Positions 15,789 to 24,250 of a DNA stretch of 60,799 nucleotides are shown here, piece after piece; positions within the stretch are counted from its first letter, which is position 1; each line of letters opens with the position of its first letter. Source of the DNA: Verrucomicrobiales bacterium (GTDB taxonomy: Bacteria; Verrucomicrobiota; Verrucomicrobiia; Verrucomicrobiales; DEV007). The notes under the pieces are model-generated. The model searched no databases. It saw nothing but the letters and a program-made list of their open reading frames with translations, and was not told the DNA's origin. A program made the position numbers and the translations under genes. The stretch covers positions 1 to 60,799 of the forward strand of contig JAEUHI010000034.1 in the NCBI GenBank assembly GCA_016795385.1. The letters are read 5' to 3'.

Positions 15789-18782
15789 ATGAAAACCACT
15801 CCCATCCTCGCCCTCGCCGCCCTGTTCGCCGCGCTCCCGTCGCGCGGTGAGGAGACCGACTGGAAGCTGAAACGGCTCTCCTACAACCATCCCGGCCTCG
15901 CCGTCGATCTTGGAGTCGGCCTCTGGGCCTGGCCCCTGCCGCTCGACTATGACGGCGACGGGGACATGGATCTGCTCGTCTCCTGTCCTGACAAACCCTC
16001 CAACGGCATCTACTACTTTGAAAACCCGACCCAGGATCCCAAGGTGAAGATGCCCGTCTTCAAGCCGGGCGTCCGTCTCGGATCGACCGGGCACAACGTG
16101 CAGATCAGCTACGTCGACGGGCAGCCGCGCATCCTCAAGGAGAACCAGGAGTATGTCGACTTCAAGACGAAGGGCTTCGACAAGCCCGAGACCGTTTACA
16201 AGAACGGCAAGTTCCACCCCGGCAACACGCGGGCGCGGATGTGGCGCTACGTCGATTACGAGGGCGACGGCGACCAGGACCTGATTGTCGGCATCGGCGA
16301 CTGGAGCGACTACGTGTGGGATCAGGCCTACGACTCCGAGGGACGCTGGCGCAACGGTCCGCTCCACGGCTACGTCTACCTGATCGAGAACAAGGACGGA
16401 AAGTACTCTGACAAACCCGTCAAAATCGAGGCGGGCGGGTCACCGATCGACGTCTACGGTTGGCCCTCGCCGAACTTCGGCGACTTCGACAGCGATGGGG
16501 ATCTCGACCTGCTCTGCGGCGAGTTCCTCGATGGCTTCACCTACTTCGAAAACACCGGCACCCGTGAAAAGCCCGCCTACGGCGTCGGTCGCCGACTTTC
16601 CGGGTCCGACGCCGCGCCGCTCGTGATGCACCTGCAGATGATCACGCCGACGGCCTTCGACTGGGACGGAGACGGTGATCTCGATCTCATCACCGGCGAC
16701 GAAGACGGCCGTGTCGCCCTGATCGAACACACCGGTGAGGTCCACGCCGGACTCCCCGTCTTTCACCAACCCGTCTATTTCCAGCAGGAGGCCGACACCC
16801 TCAAGTTTGGCGCCCTTTCCACGCCCTTCGTGATCGACTGGGACGGCGATGGCGACCAGGATATTCTCTGCGGCAACACAGCTGGAAACATCGCTTTCTT
16901 CGAGAATCTGGGCATGGCGGAAAACGGCACGCCGAAGTGGAACGCGCCCGTGCTCATTGAAACTGCCGAAGGCAAACCCTTCCGCGTCATGGCAGGGCCG
17001 AATGGATCGATCCAGGGTCCGTGCGAGGCGAAGTGGGGCTACACCAGCGTGTCCGCCGGGGACTGGGACGGCGACGGCAAACTCGACATCGTTTACAATT
17101 CCATCCTCGGCCGCATCGGCCTCCTCCGCGGCACCGGCGATCCGCTGCGCGTTGAGCCCGCGCCCTTCGACACCGGCATCAAGGAATTCCCCCCGAAGTG
17201 GCAATGGTGGCAGTCGCCCGCAAGCGACACTCTCACCCAATGGCGCACCACGCCGCTCGTGATCGACTATGATGGAGACAAGAAGTTGGACATCGTCGCA
17301 CTCGATCAGGAAGGTTTCCTCACCCTGCGTCGAGGAGGGAAGTCCGCCGAGCGCCTCTTCGTCGATGAAGACCTCCGTCCGCTCAGCCTGAACGGCCGCT
17401 CCAGTGGCCGCAGCGGACGCGCCCAGCTCGCCAAGGTCGATTGGGACGGCGACGGCAAGCTGGATCTCCTCGTGAATTCGCAGAATGCGGTCTGGTATCG
17501 CAACGTCGGCGAGCGTGATGGCAAGGTCATTCTCAAACAGATCGGCAACGTGACCGAGCGCGACGTCTCCGGCCACAACACCTGCCCCACCGTGGCGGAT
17601 TTCAACGGCGACGGCGAGCCCGAGCTGGTCCTTGGTGCCGAGGATGGACGCATCTACTACCTGCCAAAGAAAGACGGCATCCACTACCCTGACAAAGACC
17701 TCCAGGCCCGCGAGCCGGACAAGGCGAAAGAGCCCCGATTCCCCGGTTTCGTGAAAGAGGAATTCATTTACAACGAGGCGTCCTTCCCCCAGTGCCACGC
17801 CTCCACCATCGCCGAGACCGACCGCGGCCTCGTCGCCGCTTGGTTCGGCGGCACCGCCGAGAAAAATCCCGACGTGGGCATCTGGTCGAGCTACTTCGAT
17901 GGCGCCGAATGGTCGAAGCCAGCCGAGTGGGCGAACGGCATCCAGTATCAAGGCAAACGCCATCCCTGTTGGAATCCCGTGCTTTGGCAGGCCCCGGGCG
18001 ACGGAGCGACCTACCTCTTTTTCAAGGTCGGTCCCGATCCGCAGACCTGGTGGGGCGAGATGGTCGTCAGCTACGACGACGGACGTTCCTTCCGCGATCG
18101 ACGCCGTCTCCCCGAGGGCATCGACGGACCCGTGCGCGGGAAACCGATCCAAATGCCGAACGGGACGCTGCTTTGTCCCTCCTCGACCGAGCACGGCAAT
18201 GATTGGCGCTTCCACTTCGAGATTCTCAAGAACCTCGACCGACCCGAACTCGGTACTTCGTGGGAACGCCACGAGCCGGAGACCCAACCCTATCAGGTCA
18301 TCCAACCAACCGTGTTGACTCTCGCCGACGGCAGTCTGCGCACGCTCTATCGCTCGAAGAACAAGAGGATCATCACGAACCGCTCCACCGATGGCGGCAA
18401 GACCTGGAGCGAGCTCGAGGAAACGAACCTGCCCAACAACAACTCCGGCGTCGAGGGACTCACCCTGAAGGATGGACGGCACCTCCTCCTCTACAACCAT
18501 CTCGGCGGCGAACGCGCCGACGGTTGGGGCAAACGCAACGTCCTCAATCTCGCCGTCAGCAAGGATGGTCTCACCTGGGAGGCCGTCGCCTTCATCGAGA
18601 AGGAGGAGAAGGGCGAATTTTCCTACCCTGCGATGATCCAGACCAAGAACGGCCTCGTGCACATGACCTACACCTGGAACCGGAAGAAGGTGAAACACGT
18701 CGTGATCGATCCGGCGAAGATTCAAAGCCAGGCGATCAGCACGTTCGACCCTGAAACTCCCACCCCGGAGAAAAAGCCATGA
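15789..18782 (+). CDS. Large secreted FG-GAP/VCBS propeller protein with C-terminal sialidase-like domain
   Basis: 997 residues from the ATG at 15789, which gives a clean signal peptide (MKTTPILALAALFAALPSRG). Residues about 50-640 hold many calcium-binding FG-GAP/VCBS motifs of the form DxDGDGDxDL (DYDGDGDMDLL, DWDGDGDLDLI, DWDGDGKLDIV), forming one or more beta-propellers. Residues about 655-980 are sialidase/BNR-like (WFGGTAEKNPDVGIW, NRSTDGGKTWSELEETNL). The fusion suggests a secreted glycan-binding and -cleaving enzyme. The stop overlaps the start of the lyase gene by 4 nt, so the two are probably one operon for releasing and degrading a sugar acid. Confidence 0.85.
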   Translation: MKTTPILALAALFAALPSRGEETDWKLKRLSYNHPGLAVDLGVGLWAWPLPLDYDGDGDMDLLVSCPDKPSNGIYYFENPTQDPKVKMPVFKPGVRLGSTGHNVQISYVDGQPRILKENQEYVDFKTKGFDKPETVYKNGKFHPGNTRARMWRYVDYEGDGDQDLIVGIGDWSDYVWDQAYDSEGRWRNGPLHGYVYLIENKDGKYSDKPVKIEAGGSPIDVYGWPSPNFGDFDSDGDLDLLCGEFLDGFTYFENTGTREKPAYGVGRRLSGSDAAPLVMHLQMITPTAFDWDGDGDLDLITGDEDGRVALIEHTGEVHAGLPVFHQPVYFQQEADTLKFGALSTPFVIDWDGDGDQDILCGNTAGNIAFFENLGMAENGTPKWNAPVLIETAEGKPFRVMAGPNGSIQGPCEAKWGYTSVSAGDWDGDGKLDIVYNSILGRIGLLRGTGDPLRVEPAPFDTGIKEFPPKWQWWQSPASDTLTQWRTTPLVIDYDGDKKLDIVALDQEGFLTLRRGGKSAERLFVDEDLRPLSLNGRSSGRSGRAQLAKVDWDGDGKLDLLVNSQNAVWYRNVGERDGKVILKQIGNVTERDVSGHNTCPTVADFNGDGEPELVLGAEDGRIYYLPKKDGIHYPDKDLQAREPDKAKEPRFPGFVKEEFIYNEASFPQCHASTIAETDRGLVAAWFGGTAEKNPDVGIWSSYFDGAEWSKPAEWANGIQYQGKRHPCWNPVLWQAPGDGATYLFFKVGPDPQTWWGEMVVSYDDGRSFRDRRRLPEGIDGPVRGKPIQMPNGTLLCPSSTEHGNDWRFHFEILKNLDRPELGTSWERHEPETQPYQVIQPTVLTLADGSLRTLYRSKNKRIITNRSTDGGKTWSELEETNLPNNNSGVEGLTLKDGRHLLLYNHLGGERADGWGKRNVLNLAVSKDGLTWEAVAFIEKEEKGEFSYPAMIQTKNGLVHMTYTWNRKKVKHVVIDPAKIQSQAISTFDPETPTPEKKP

Positions 18783-19690
18783 GTCCCCGCTACCAAGGCA
18801 TCATCCCACCGATGGTGACGCCACTCACCGACCGCGACAACCTCGACGTCGAAGGCCTGGAACGGCTCATCGAGCGCCTCATCAGCGGCGGAGTGACCGG
18901 CCTTTTCGCGCTTGGCACCACCGGAGAAGCTCCGAGCCTCAGCTACCGGCTTCGGCGCGAATTGATCGAACACACTTGTCGTTTTGTCAGGGGCCGGATC
19001 CCGGTGCTCGTCGGCATCACCGATACCTCGCTCGTCGAGTCGGCGGCGCTGGCGCATCACGCCGCGGATTGCGGGGCCGATGCCGTGGTCACTTCGGCGC
19101 CCTTCTACTTTCCGGCGGGGCAACCGGAGCTGCGCGAATTCATCGAGCAACTGCTCCCGGAGCTGCCGCTGCCCCTGATGCTCTACAACATGCCCGCTCT
19201 CACCAAGACGGTCTTCTCCGGCGAGGTCGTCTCGTGGGCGCTCGATCAGGAGAAGATCGTGGGCCTCAAGGACAGCTCGGGCGATCTCGTTTACTTCCGG
19301 AGGATGCGAAGACTCGCCGCGGAAGCACGTCCCGATTGGTCCTTCCTCGTCGGGCCCGAGGAATTGCTCGCCGAGTCCGTCCTCCTCGGCGGACACGGCG
19401 GGATCAACGGCGGCGCGAACCTGCATCCTTCGCTCTACGTCTCGCTCTACGAAGCCGCCAAATCGGGTGACGTCGTGAAGGCGCGCGAGCTCAGTTCGCA
19501 GGTGATGGACCTCAGCGAGGCGATCTACCGCGTGGGCCGACATGGTTCGGCCATCATCAAGGGACTGAAATGTTCGCTCTCGATCCTCGGCGTCTGCGAC
19601 GACTTCATGGCCGCACCCTTCCACCGCTTTCATGAGGCGGAACGCGATGTGGTGAGGCATCACCTCGCCGCCCTTGGTATCCGGAAATAG
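18779..19690 (+). CDS. Dihydrodipicolinate synthase / N-acetylneuraminate lyase family protein
   Basis: 303 residues, the usual size for this TIM-barrel class I aldolase family. The pyruvate-binding GTTGE (46-50), the catalytic Tyr136 in LMLYNMPA and the Schiff-base Lys164 in VGLKDSSGD are all present. It is coupled (4-nt overlap) to a sialidase-like gene and lies in a cluster with a GntR regulator. A catabolic aldolase for sialic acid or a related keto-sugar acid is therefore more likely than lysine biosynthesis, but sequence alone does not decide. Confidence 0.88.
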   Translation: MSPRYQGIIPPMVTPLTDRDNLDVEGLERLIERLISGGVTGLFALGTTGEAPSLSYRLRRELIEHTCRFVRGRIPVLVGITDTSLVESAALAHHAADCGADAVVTSAPFYFPAGQPELREFIEQLLPELPLPLMLYNMPALTKTVFSGEVVSWALDQEKIVGLKDSSGDLVYFRRMRRLAAEARPDWSFLVGPEELLAESVLLGGHGGINGGANLHPSLYVSLYEAAKSGDVVKARELSSQVMDLSEAIYRVGRHGSAIIKGLKCSLSILGVCDDFMAAPFHRFHEAERDVVRHHLAALGIRK

Positions 19691-19801
19691 TCAGGATGAG
19701 TCCTGGAGAATCGTGACCAAGACAAATGACGCCCGCTCTTCGACAACGGAGGCGCGGTGGAAGGGCTGATTTGCGAAAAGAATAACGATCCTTCTTCTCC
19801 C

Positions 19802-20596
19802 ATGCTCAGCCGCACCTTCCTTCTCCCGGCAATTGTCCTTCTGATGTTTCATTCGAACGGCGTTGGCCCTGCCCGCGCGGACGAGCCCGCCGCCACCGGG
19901 GAATCCGATGAAGCGAAGCGCGAGGAACTGCACCTCTACATGAAGGGGCGCTACGTCTACCAGAAGCACTGCGTGGAATGCCACGGCACGACCGGGCGCG
20001 GCAACGGGCCATGGGCTCCGGAACTGGATGTGAAACCCCGCAATTTCCGCTCGGGTCTTTTCAAGCTGCGTACCACCGCCTACGGATCGCTGCCCGTGGA
20101 CGACGACCTCCGCCGCACCATTCGCAGCGGGATCTCGGGCACCGCGATGCCCATCTTCGCCCAACTGCACGACGAGGAAGTCGATGCCCTTATCGTCTAT
20201 CTGAAGAATCTCTCGAAGAGTTGGAAAGATCCCGCTCTTGCCGCCAAACCCGTGCCGATACCCGACCTTCCCGAATGGTTCGCCGATGAGACCGATCGCC
20301 GCGGACACGCTGCCGCAGGTAAAACCCGTTTTGCGGCCCTTTGCTCCACCTGTCATGGGATGGATGGCAAAGGCGATGGCCCTGCCGGCAAGGGCCTCAT
20401 CGATGGATGGGGAAATCCGATTTCGCCCGCCGTTCTCGCGGCACCCCACCACAAATCGGGTGACTCGCCGCGCGACCTCTATCGCACCATCGCGACCGGG
20501 TTCAATGGCACCCCCATGCTGGGCTACTCGGCTTCCCTGCGTGAAGACGAGATCTGGGAACTCGTCGCCTGGATCCTCGAGCTCGGCGAATCCTGA
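19802..20596 (+). CDS. Secreted di-haem cytochrome c
   Basis: 264 residues from the ATG at 19802, with a signal peptide (LSRTFLLPAIVLLMFHSNGV). Two class I cytochrome c domains each carry a haem site: CVECH with GTTGRGNGP and a distal Met in GTAMPIF, and CSTCH with GMDGKGDGPAG and a distal Met in GTPMLGY. It would carry electrons in the periplasm. The next gene encodes another c-type cytochrome domain, so the pair may be a small respiratory module. An upstream in-frame start (19757) is less likely because it would bury the signal peptide. Confidence 0.88.
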   Translation: MLSRTFLLPAIVLLMFHSNGVGPARADEPAATGESDEAKREELHLYMKGRYVYQKHCVECHGTTGRGNGPWAPELDVKPRNFRSGLFKLRTTAYGSLPVDDDLRRTIRSGISGTAMPIFAQLHDEEVDALIVYLKNLSKSWKDPALAAKPVPIPDLPEWFADETDRRGHAAAGKTRFAALCSTCHGMDGKGDGPAGKGLIDGWGNPISPAVLAAPHHKSGDSPRDLYRTIATGFNGTPMLGYSASLREDEIWELVAWILELGES

Positions 20597-20680
20597 CAAG
20601 AGGCCCTTTCCGCATTTGCGGTGCCGCTCCCCCCGAGAATTTCCATTGCAGAAATGACGCGGACTCCGCATCATCCCGCC

Positions 20681-21643
20681 ATGCATTGGAAATCCCTCGC
20701 GTTCACCCTTACCGCCTTTGCCGCCGCCCTCCCGCTCCGCGCCGAGGTCAATTTCGAGAAGGAGATTCTTCCCTTTCTCGAGAGCAAATGCCTCCAATGC
20801 CACAAGGCCCCCTTCGAGAAAGATGGCAAATCCGTGAAACCGAAGGCGGGACTTCGTCTCGATGCCGCTTGGGCGATCCAGGCGGGCAGCGAAAACGGGG
20901 CCGTCCTCGTCGCTGGAAAATCGGGTGAAAGCGCACTCTACCAACGGGTCACCCTGCCGCCGGAGGACGATGACTTCATGCCTCCGAAAGACAAGGCCGA
21001 TCCGCTCACCGACGCGGAAGTCGCCTTACTGAAGCAGTGGATCGATGAAGGCGCGGAATTCGGCGAATGGCGCGGCAATCTCGAAGGGAAGCCTGCCGAC
21101 GTCTCGAATACGGGCAAGCACATCACCATCTCGGAAACGCAAAAGATCTACCAGCGACTGGCCGAAGGACTCGCCATGCCGGAAGAAAAATCGTGGGAAT
21201 CCGTCACCGCGGCCGGTGGCCGCGTCGCCCGCCTCGCCCAGACGAGTCCGCTCCTTTCGGTCGATTTCCGTCTCGCTCCGGAGCCGGCCACCGACGAGCA
21301 GATCCTCTCTGCCAAGGTCGTCGCCGAAAACCTCGCCCACCTCGATCTTTCCAGAAGTGCGGCGACCGATGGTGCTCTCGCCCTCGCCGCTGCGGCACCC
21401 CGTCTCGTCCGACTCGATCTCAGCAACACCGCCGTCGGCGATGCCGGACTCGCGAATCTCAAGGAACTGAAGGAATTGCGTTACCTCAATCTCCACAATA
21501 CCCAGGTCACGGACGCCGGCCTGAAAGCGCTCGAAGGTCTTGCCTCCCTCGAGGCCGTTTACCTTTGGCAATCGAAGGCGACGGAGGCGGGCGTCAAGGC
21601 GCTGCGACAAGCCCTGCCGGGCGCGAAGATCAATTTCAAGTGA
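20681..21643 (+). CDS. Planctomycete-type cytochrome c (PSCyt1) domain fused to leucine-rich repeats
   Basis: 320 residues from the ATG at 20681, with a signal peptide (HWKSLAFTLTAFAAALPLRA). The PSCyt1 domain holds one CLQCH haem site and ends with the typical FMPPKDKADPLTDAEV ... LLKQWIDEGA motif. Residues from about 195 show leucine-rich repeats (LVRLDLSNTAVGDAGLANLK, LRYLNLHNTQVTDAGLKAL). PSCyt1 proteins are characteristic of the PVC group. The LRR fusion suggests a protein-protein contact, function unknown. The stop overlaps the GTG start of the protease gene. Confidence 0.86.
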   Translation: MHWKSLAFTLTAFAAALPLRAEVNFEKEILPFLESKCLQCHKAPFEKDGKSVKPKAGLRLDAAWAIQAGSENGAVLVAGKSGESALYQRVTLPPEDDDFMPPKDKADPLTDAEVALLKQWIDEGAEFGEWRGNLEGKPADVSNTGKHITISETQKIYQRLAEGLAMPEEKSWESVTAAGGRVARLAQTSPLLSVDFRLAPEPATDEQILSAKVVAENLAHLDLSRSAATDGALALAAAAPRLVRLDLSNTAVGDAGLANLKELKELRYLNLHNTQVTDAGLKALEGLASLEAVYLWQSKATEAGVKALRQALPGAKINFK

Positions 21644-22563
21644 AACGCCCGCACCTCCAGTCGCGCCCTGTCCTTCTCCTCGCCGTCGCGTGGCAGGTGA
21701 TGGCGTTCGCCTACGGAGACGACTTCATCGACGACGCCGCGCTGAAAGCGGACTTCGAATCCCGTCTCACCACCCTCTACCAGCGTGGTGGTCTGCCTAC
21801 GGGAGCCAAAACCGCGGACCAGCTTCGCAAAGTCGCGGGTAGTGGCAAACACCCGCTGCCACCGGCTCCTTCCCTCCCGGCAGCCACCGACCCGGCCGCC
21901 CTACCGACCGCGGCGAATCTCTCCACCGCCTTCGCCAGCGCTCGCTCCGCCACACTCGTGCTCGGACATCTTTATCTGTGCGGCAAATGCGACAAATATC
22001 ATGCCAATCTCGCCGGAGGTATTCTGCTCTCCGCCGACGGTCTCGCGATCACGAACTACCACGTCCTCGATTTTCGGGAAGCAATCGTTTTTGGAGCCAT
22101 GACCGATTCGGGGGAAGTCTTCGCGATTGATGAAGTCCTCTCCGCTTCCAAAAGCGATGACATCGCCCTTGTCCGCTTGCGGGGAGCGAAGGATCTGCCC
22201 CATGTGACCCTGCAGTCGAAGATCGAGAGCGGAGACGACCTGTTCGTCATCTCTCATCCCGACGGCCATTTCTACACCCTTACCAAGGGGATTCTCGCCA
22301 GGAAATACCTCACGCCAAAGGAGCGGGCGCCGCGATTGCAGATCACGGCCGACTTTGCCAAAGGCTCCAGCGGATGCGGTATCTTCAACCTTCGGGGCGA
22401 GCTCGTCGGCCTCGTCACCTCGACCAGTTCGATCTACTACAACGAATCCGAAGGCCGGAAAGAGAACCTGCAGATGGTCGTGAAAGCCGGAGTGCCGGCG
22501 GAGTCGATCGCGAAGCTCTTTCAAGCGCCCACGACCGCCCCACCCGTGACCCGTGACCCGTGA
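21640..22563 (+). CDS. Secreted trypsin-like serine protease (S1/DegP-type fold, no PDZ)
   Basis: 307 residues from a GTG that overlaps the previous stop (GTGA); this start gives a signal peptide (RPVLLLAVAWQVMAFA). The catalytic triad is visible: His141 in TNYHV, Asp174 in KSDDIALVRL and Ser244 in AKGSSGCGIFN. There is no PDZ domain after the protease domain. A CGKC pair at 114-117 is unusual and may bind metal or form a disulfide. The last codons run through a GTGACCC heptamer array, so the C-terminal TRDP is repeat-derived. Upstream frame extension to 21067 is antisense-like noise over the LRR region and was not used. Confidence 0.82.
   Translation: MKRPHLQSRPVLLLAVAWQVMAFAYGDDFIDDAALKADFESRLTTLYQRGGLPTGAKTADQLRKVAGSGKHPLPPAPSLPAATDPAALPTAANLSTAFASARSATLVLGHLYLCGKCDKYHANLAGGILLSADGLAITNYHVLDFREAIVFGAMTDSGEVFAIDEVLSASKSDDIALVRLRGAKDLPHVTLQSKIESGDDLFVISHPDGHFYTLTKGILARKYLTPKERAPRLQITADFAKGSSGCGIFNLRGELVGLVTSTSSIYYNESEGRKENLQMVVKAGVPAESIAKLFQAPTTAPPVTRDP
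22543..22563 (+). repeat. CCCGTGA heptamer x3, containing the protease stop codon
   Basis: Three perfect copies of CCCGTGA. The array supplies the last codons and the TGA of the protease gene and ends 6 bp before the convergent lexA stop. The unit is the complement of the GGGTCAC array at 45846-45901. Confidence 0.85.
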
Positions 22564-22568
22564 CCGGA

Positions 22569-23201
22569 TCACCAGCGTTTCACGGCGCCTCGGACGAGGC
22601 CGACCATGACCCCTTGGATGACGAGTTCGTGAGCAGGAATGAGGTCCGGAAAGGCAGGGTTTTCGGCTTTCAGAAAGGGGCGGCGTCCATTCATCACGTA
22701 TCGTTTCAGCGTTGTCTCGCCATCGATGAGGGCGGCGACAATGTCCTGATCACGAGGCTCGCGATATTCGAGAATGACGTGATCACCATCCATGATGTGG
22801 GCATTGATCATCGACTCGCCACGCACCTTCAGGGCGTAACCTTTGGTGCGCTCGCTCAATCCCAGGGATTTCACATCAACGGAGAGGGTGCCGCTCGAAA
22901 CGGGCGCCGTATCATCGCTGTAACCCGCCGGAATCGACCCATAGACAGGAAGATCGACGAGGGGTTCGCGATCCGCCGTACCGGCGATGATGAGACAACG
23001 GGCGCGGCGGCGCTCGTCATCGCCCTCGCGACGGGTGATGGCCCCTTTGCGCTCGAGCGCGCGGAGGTGACTCACCGCGGCCGTCTGGCTGGCGAAACCG
23101 AAATGCTCCTGGATTTCACGCGTGGAGGGCATGATACCGGTGCGGCGATGCTCGGACTGGAGGTAGTCGAGGACTTCTTGTTGGCGGGCAGTTAACTTCA
23201 T
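22569..23201 (-). CDS. lexA: LexA repressor
   Basis: 210 residues from the ATG at 23201; the frame is open to 23294 but the first residues of LexA (MKLTARQQEVLDYLQ) fix the start. The helix-turn-helix holds PSTREIQEHFGFASQTAAVSHL. The self-cleavage site is Ala92-Gly93 (SIPAGYS), and the Ser-Lys dyad is Ser130 (GESMI) and Lys166 (TTLKRY). All residues needed for RecA-stimulated autoproteolysis are present. A LexA-type operator lies 10 bp upstream, giving autoregulation, and may also affect the divergent TPR gene. It represses SOS DNA-repair genes. Confidence 0.97.
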   Translation of the reverse strand: MKLTARQQEVLDYLQSEHRRTGIMPSTREIQEHFGFASQTAAVSHLRALERKGAITRREGDDERRRARCLIIAGTADREPLVDLPVYGSIPAGYSDDTAPVSSGTLSVDVKSLGLSERTKGYALKVRGESMINAHIMDGDHVILEYREPRDQDIVAALIDGETTLKRYVMNGRRPFLKAENPAFPDLIPAHELVIQGVMVGLVRGAVKRW

Positions 23202-23210
23202 TATGAACAC

Positions 23211-23224
23211 TGTTTGCGAGAACA
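23211..23224. promoter_or_regulatory. LexA operator (SOS box)
   Basis: TGTTTGCGAGAACA has the form TGTTT-N4-GAACA, one base from the palindrome TGTTC-N4-GAACA that I recall as the verrucomicrobial LexA motif. It is 9 bp upstream of the lexA start codon and lies in the lexA/TPR divergent region. A further small palindrome (AACACTGTT, 23206-23214) overlaps it. Confidence 0.75.
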
Positions 23225-23292
23225 TTTCCATTTTTTGCCCGTGCGCAAGGGAAAATCCGATTTTTATTTCATCTTTCCGAAATTTTCCTGTC

Positions 23293-24216
23293 ATGAGCTC
23301 GATTCCCCGACTTTTCGCTTTCTGGTTCGCGTGGGTGACGGCTCTGTCCGGCTACAGCCCGGCCCAGGAGGGTGGAACCTCAGCGGAGAAAAAGGACGAT
23401 GCGCCCGCGTCTCCCGGCGGTGAGTCCGCCCCCGGCACCGAAGCGGTAGAGCGCGTCCGCAAGTTGGGCTTCCGCCTCAGTTCGAAATCTTCGCCCGGGG
23501 AGAATGCGGCTCCGGGCGCCACAGCCGCCTCTCCGCAACCGGCCGACACGGCCACCGGCGCGGCGGGAGGAACGCCTTCCGCCGCCGGCGAGGAGACGAC
23601 CAACGCGGAGGGTTCTCTCCGGATCGGGCGGGTCATGGACCCGGTCGCCCTGCCACCCGAGGTCGCCGAGCTTGCCCGGGAAGGGGCTCTCGCCGTGGCC
23701 GCGGAGCAATGGGAGACCGCCCGCGATTTGTATCTGGAAATGGTCAAGATCGCGCCCGACAACGCGTTGGCCTACGCCAATCTGGGGGTCGCCGAGCACC
23801 AGCTCGGAAATCACCTCGCCGCCGCCGGAAATCTCGGCAAGGCCACGACCCTCAATCCCCACATCGCAAGGAACTGGCAAACCCTCGGTCTCATCCAATA
23901 CGAACGCGGCGAGCTCGCCCTCGCCCTTTCCTCTCTGACGCGTGCCATTCACGAAGATCCCTCCGAGGCCGAGTCGCGCCTTATCCTGGCGGCGGTGGCA
24001 CGCGATTTCGGGTGGCCCGAGGCGGCCCTCACCGAGCTGCAGCGTGCGGTCGAGATCAATCCCAAGCTCGCCTCGGCCCATTACAATCTCGCCGTCACCT
24101 ACCTCGGGGCCGATCCCCCGAAGCTCGAGCTGGCGAGACGGCACTATTTCGCCGCGATCGACCTGGGCACGCCCCCTTCGCCCGAGATCGAGGCGATTTT
24201 GAAACCCACGGAGTGA
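23293..24216 (+). CDS. Secreted tetratricopeptide-repeat protein
   Basis: 307 residues from the ATG at 23293, which gives a signal peptide (SIPRLFAFWFAWVTALSGYS). An upstream ATG at 23203 would fall next to the LexA operator and is less likely. After a Pro/Ala/Thr-rich region (about 25-115), at least four TPR units cover residues 130-285 (ALAYANLGVAEHQLGNHLAA, NWQTLGLIQYERGELALA, EAALTELQRAVEINPKLA). TPR proteins are scaffolds. The function is unknown; it is divergent from lexA and may be under LexA control. Confidence 0.82.
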   Translation: MSSIPRLFAFWFAWVTALSGYSPAQEGGTSAEKKDDAPASPGGESAPGTEAVERVRKLGFRLSSKSSPGENAAPGATAASPQPADTATGAAGGTPSAAGEETTNAEGSLRIGRVMDPVALPPEVAELAREGALAVAAEQWETARDLYLEMVKIAPDNALAYANLGVAEHQLGNHLAAAGNLGKATTLNPHIARNWQTLGLIQYERGELALALSSLTRAIHEDPSEAESRLILAAVARDFGWPEAALTELQRAVEINPKLASAHYNLAVTYLGADPPKLELARRHYFAAIDLGTPPSPEIEAILKPTE

Positions 24217-24250
24217 GGTTCGGGGTGCAAACCTGGAAAATTCGCGTAGC

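Noticed and set aside
16440..18725. 761-residue minus-strand frame opposite the FG-GAP/sialidase gene
   Set aside because: Antisense shadow; the plus strand has signal peptide, calcium motifs and Asp boxes.
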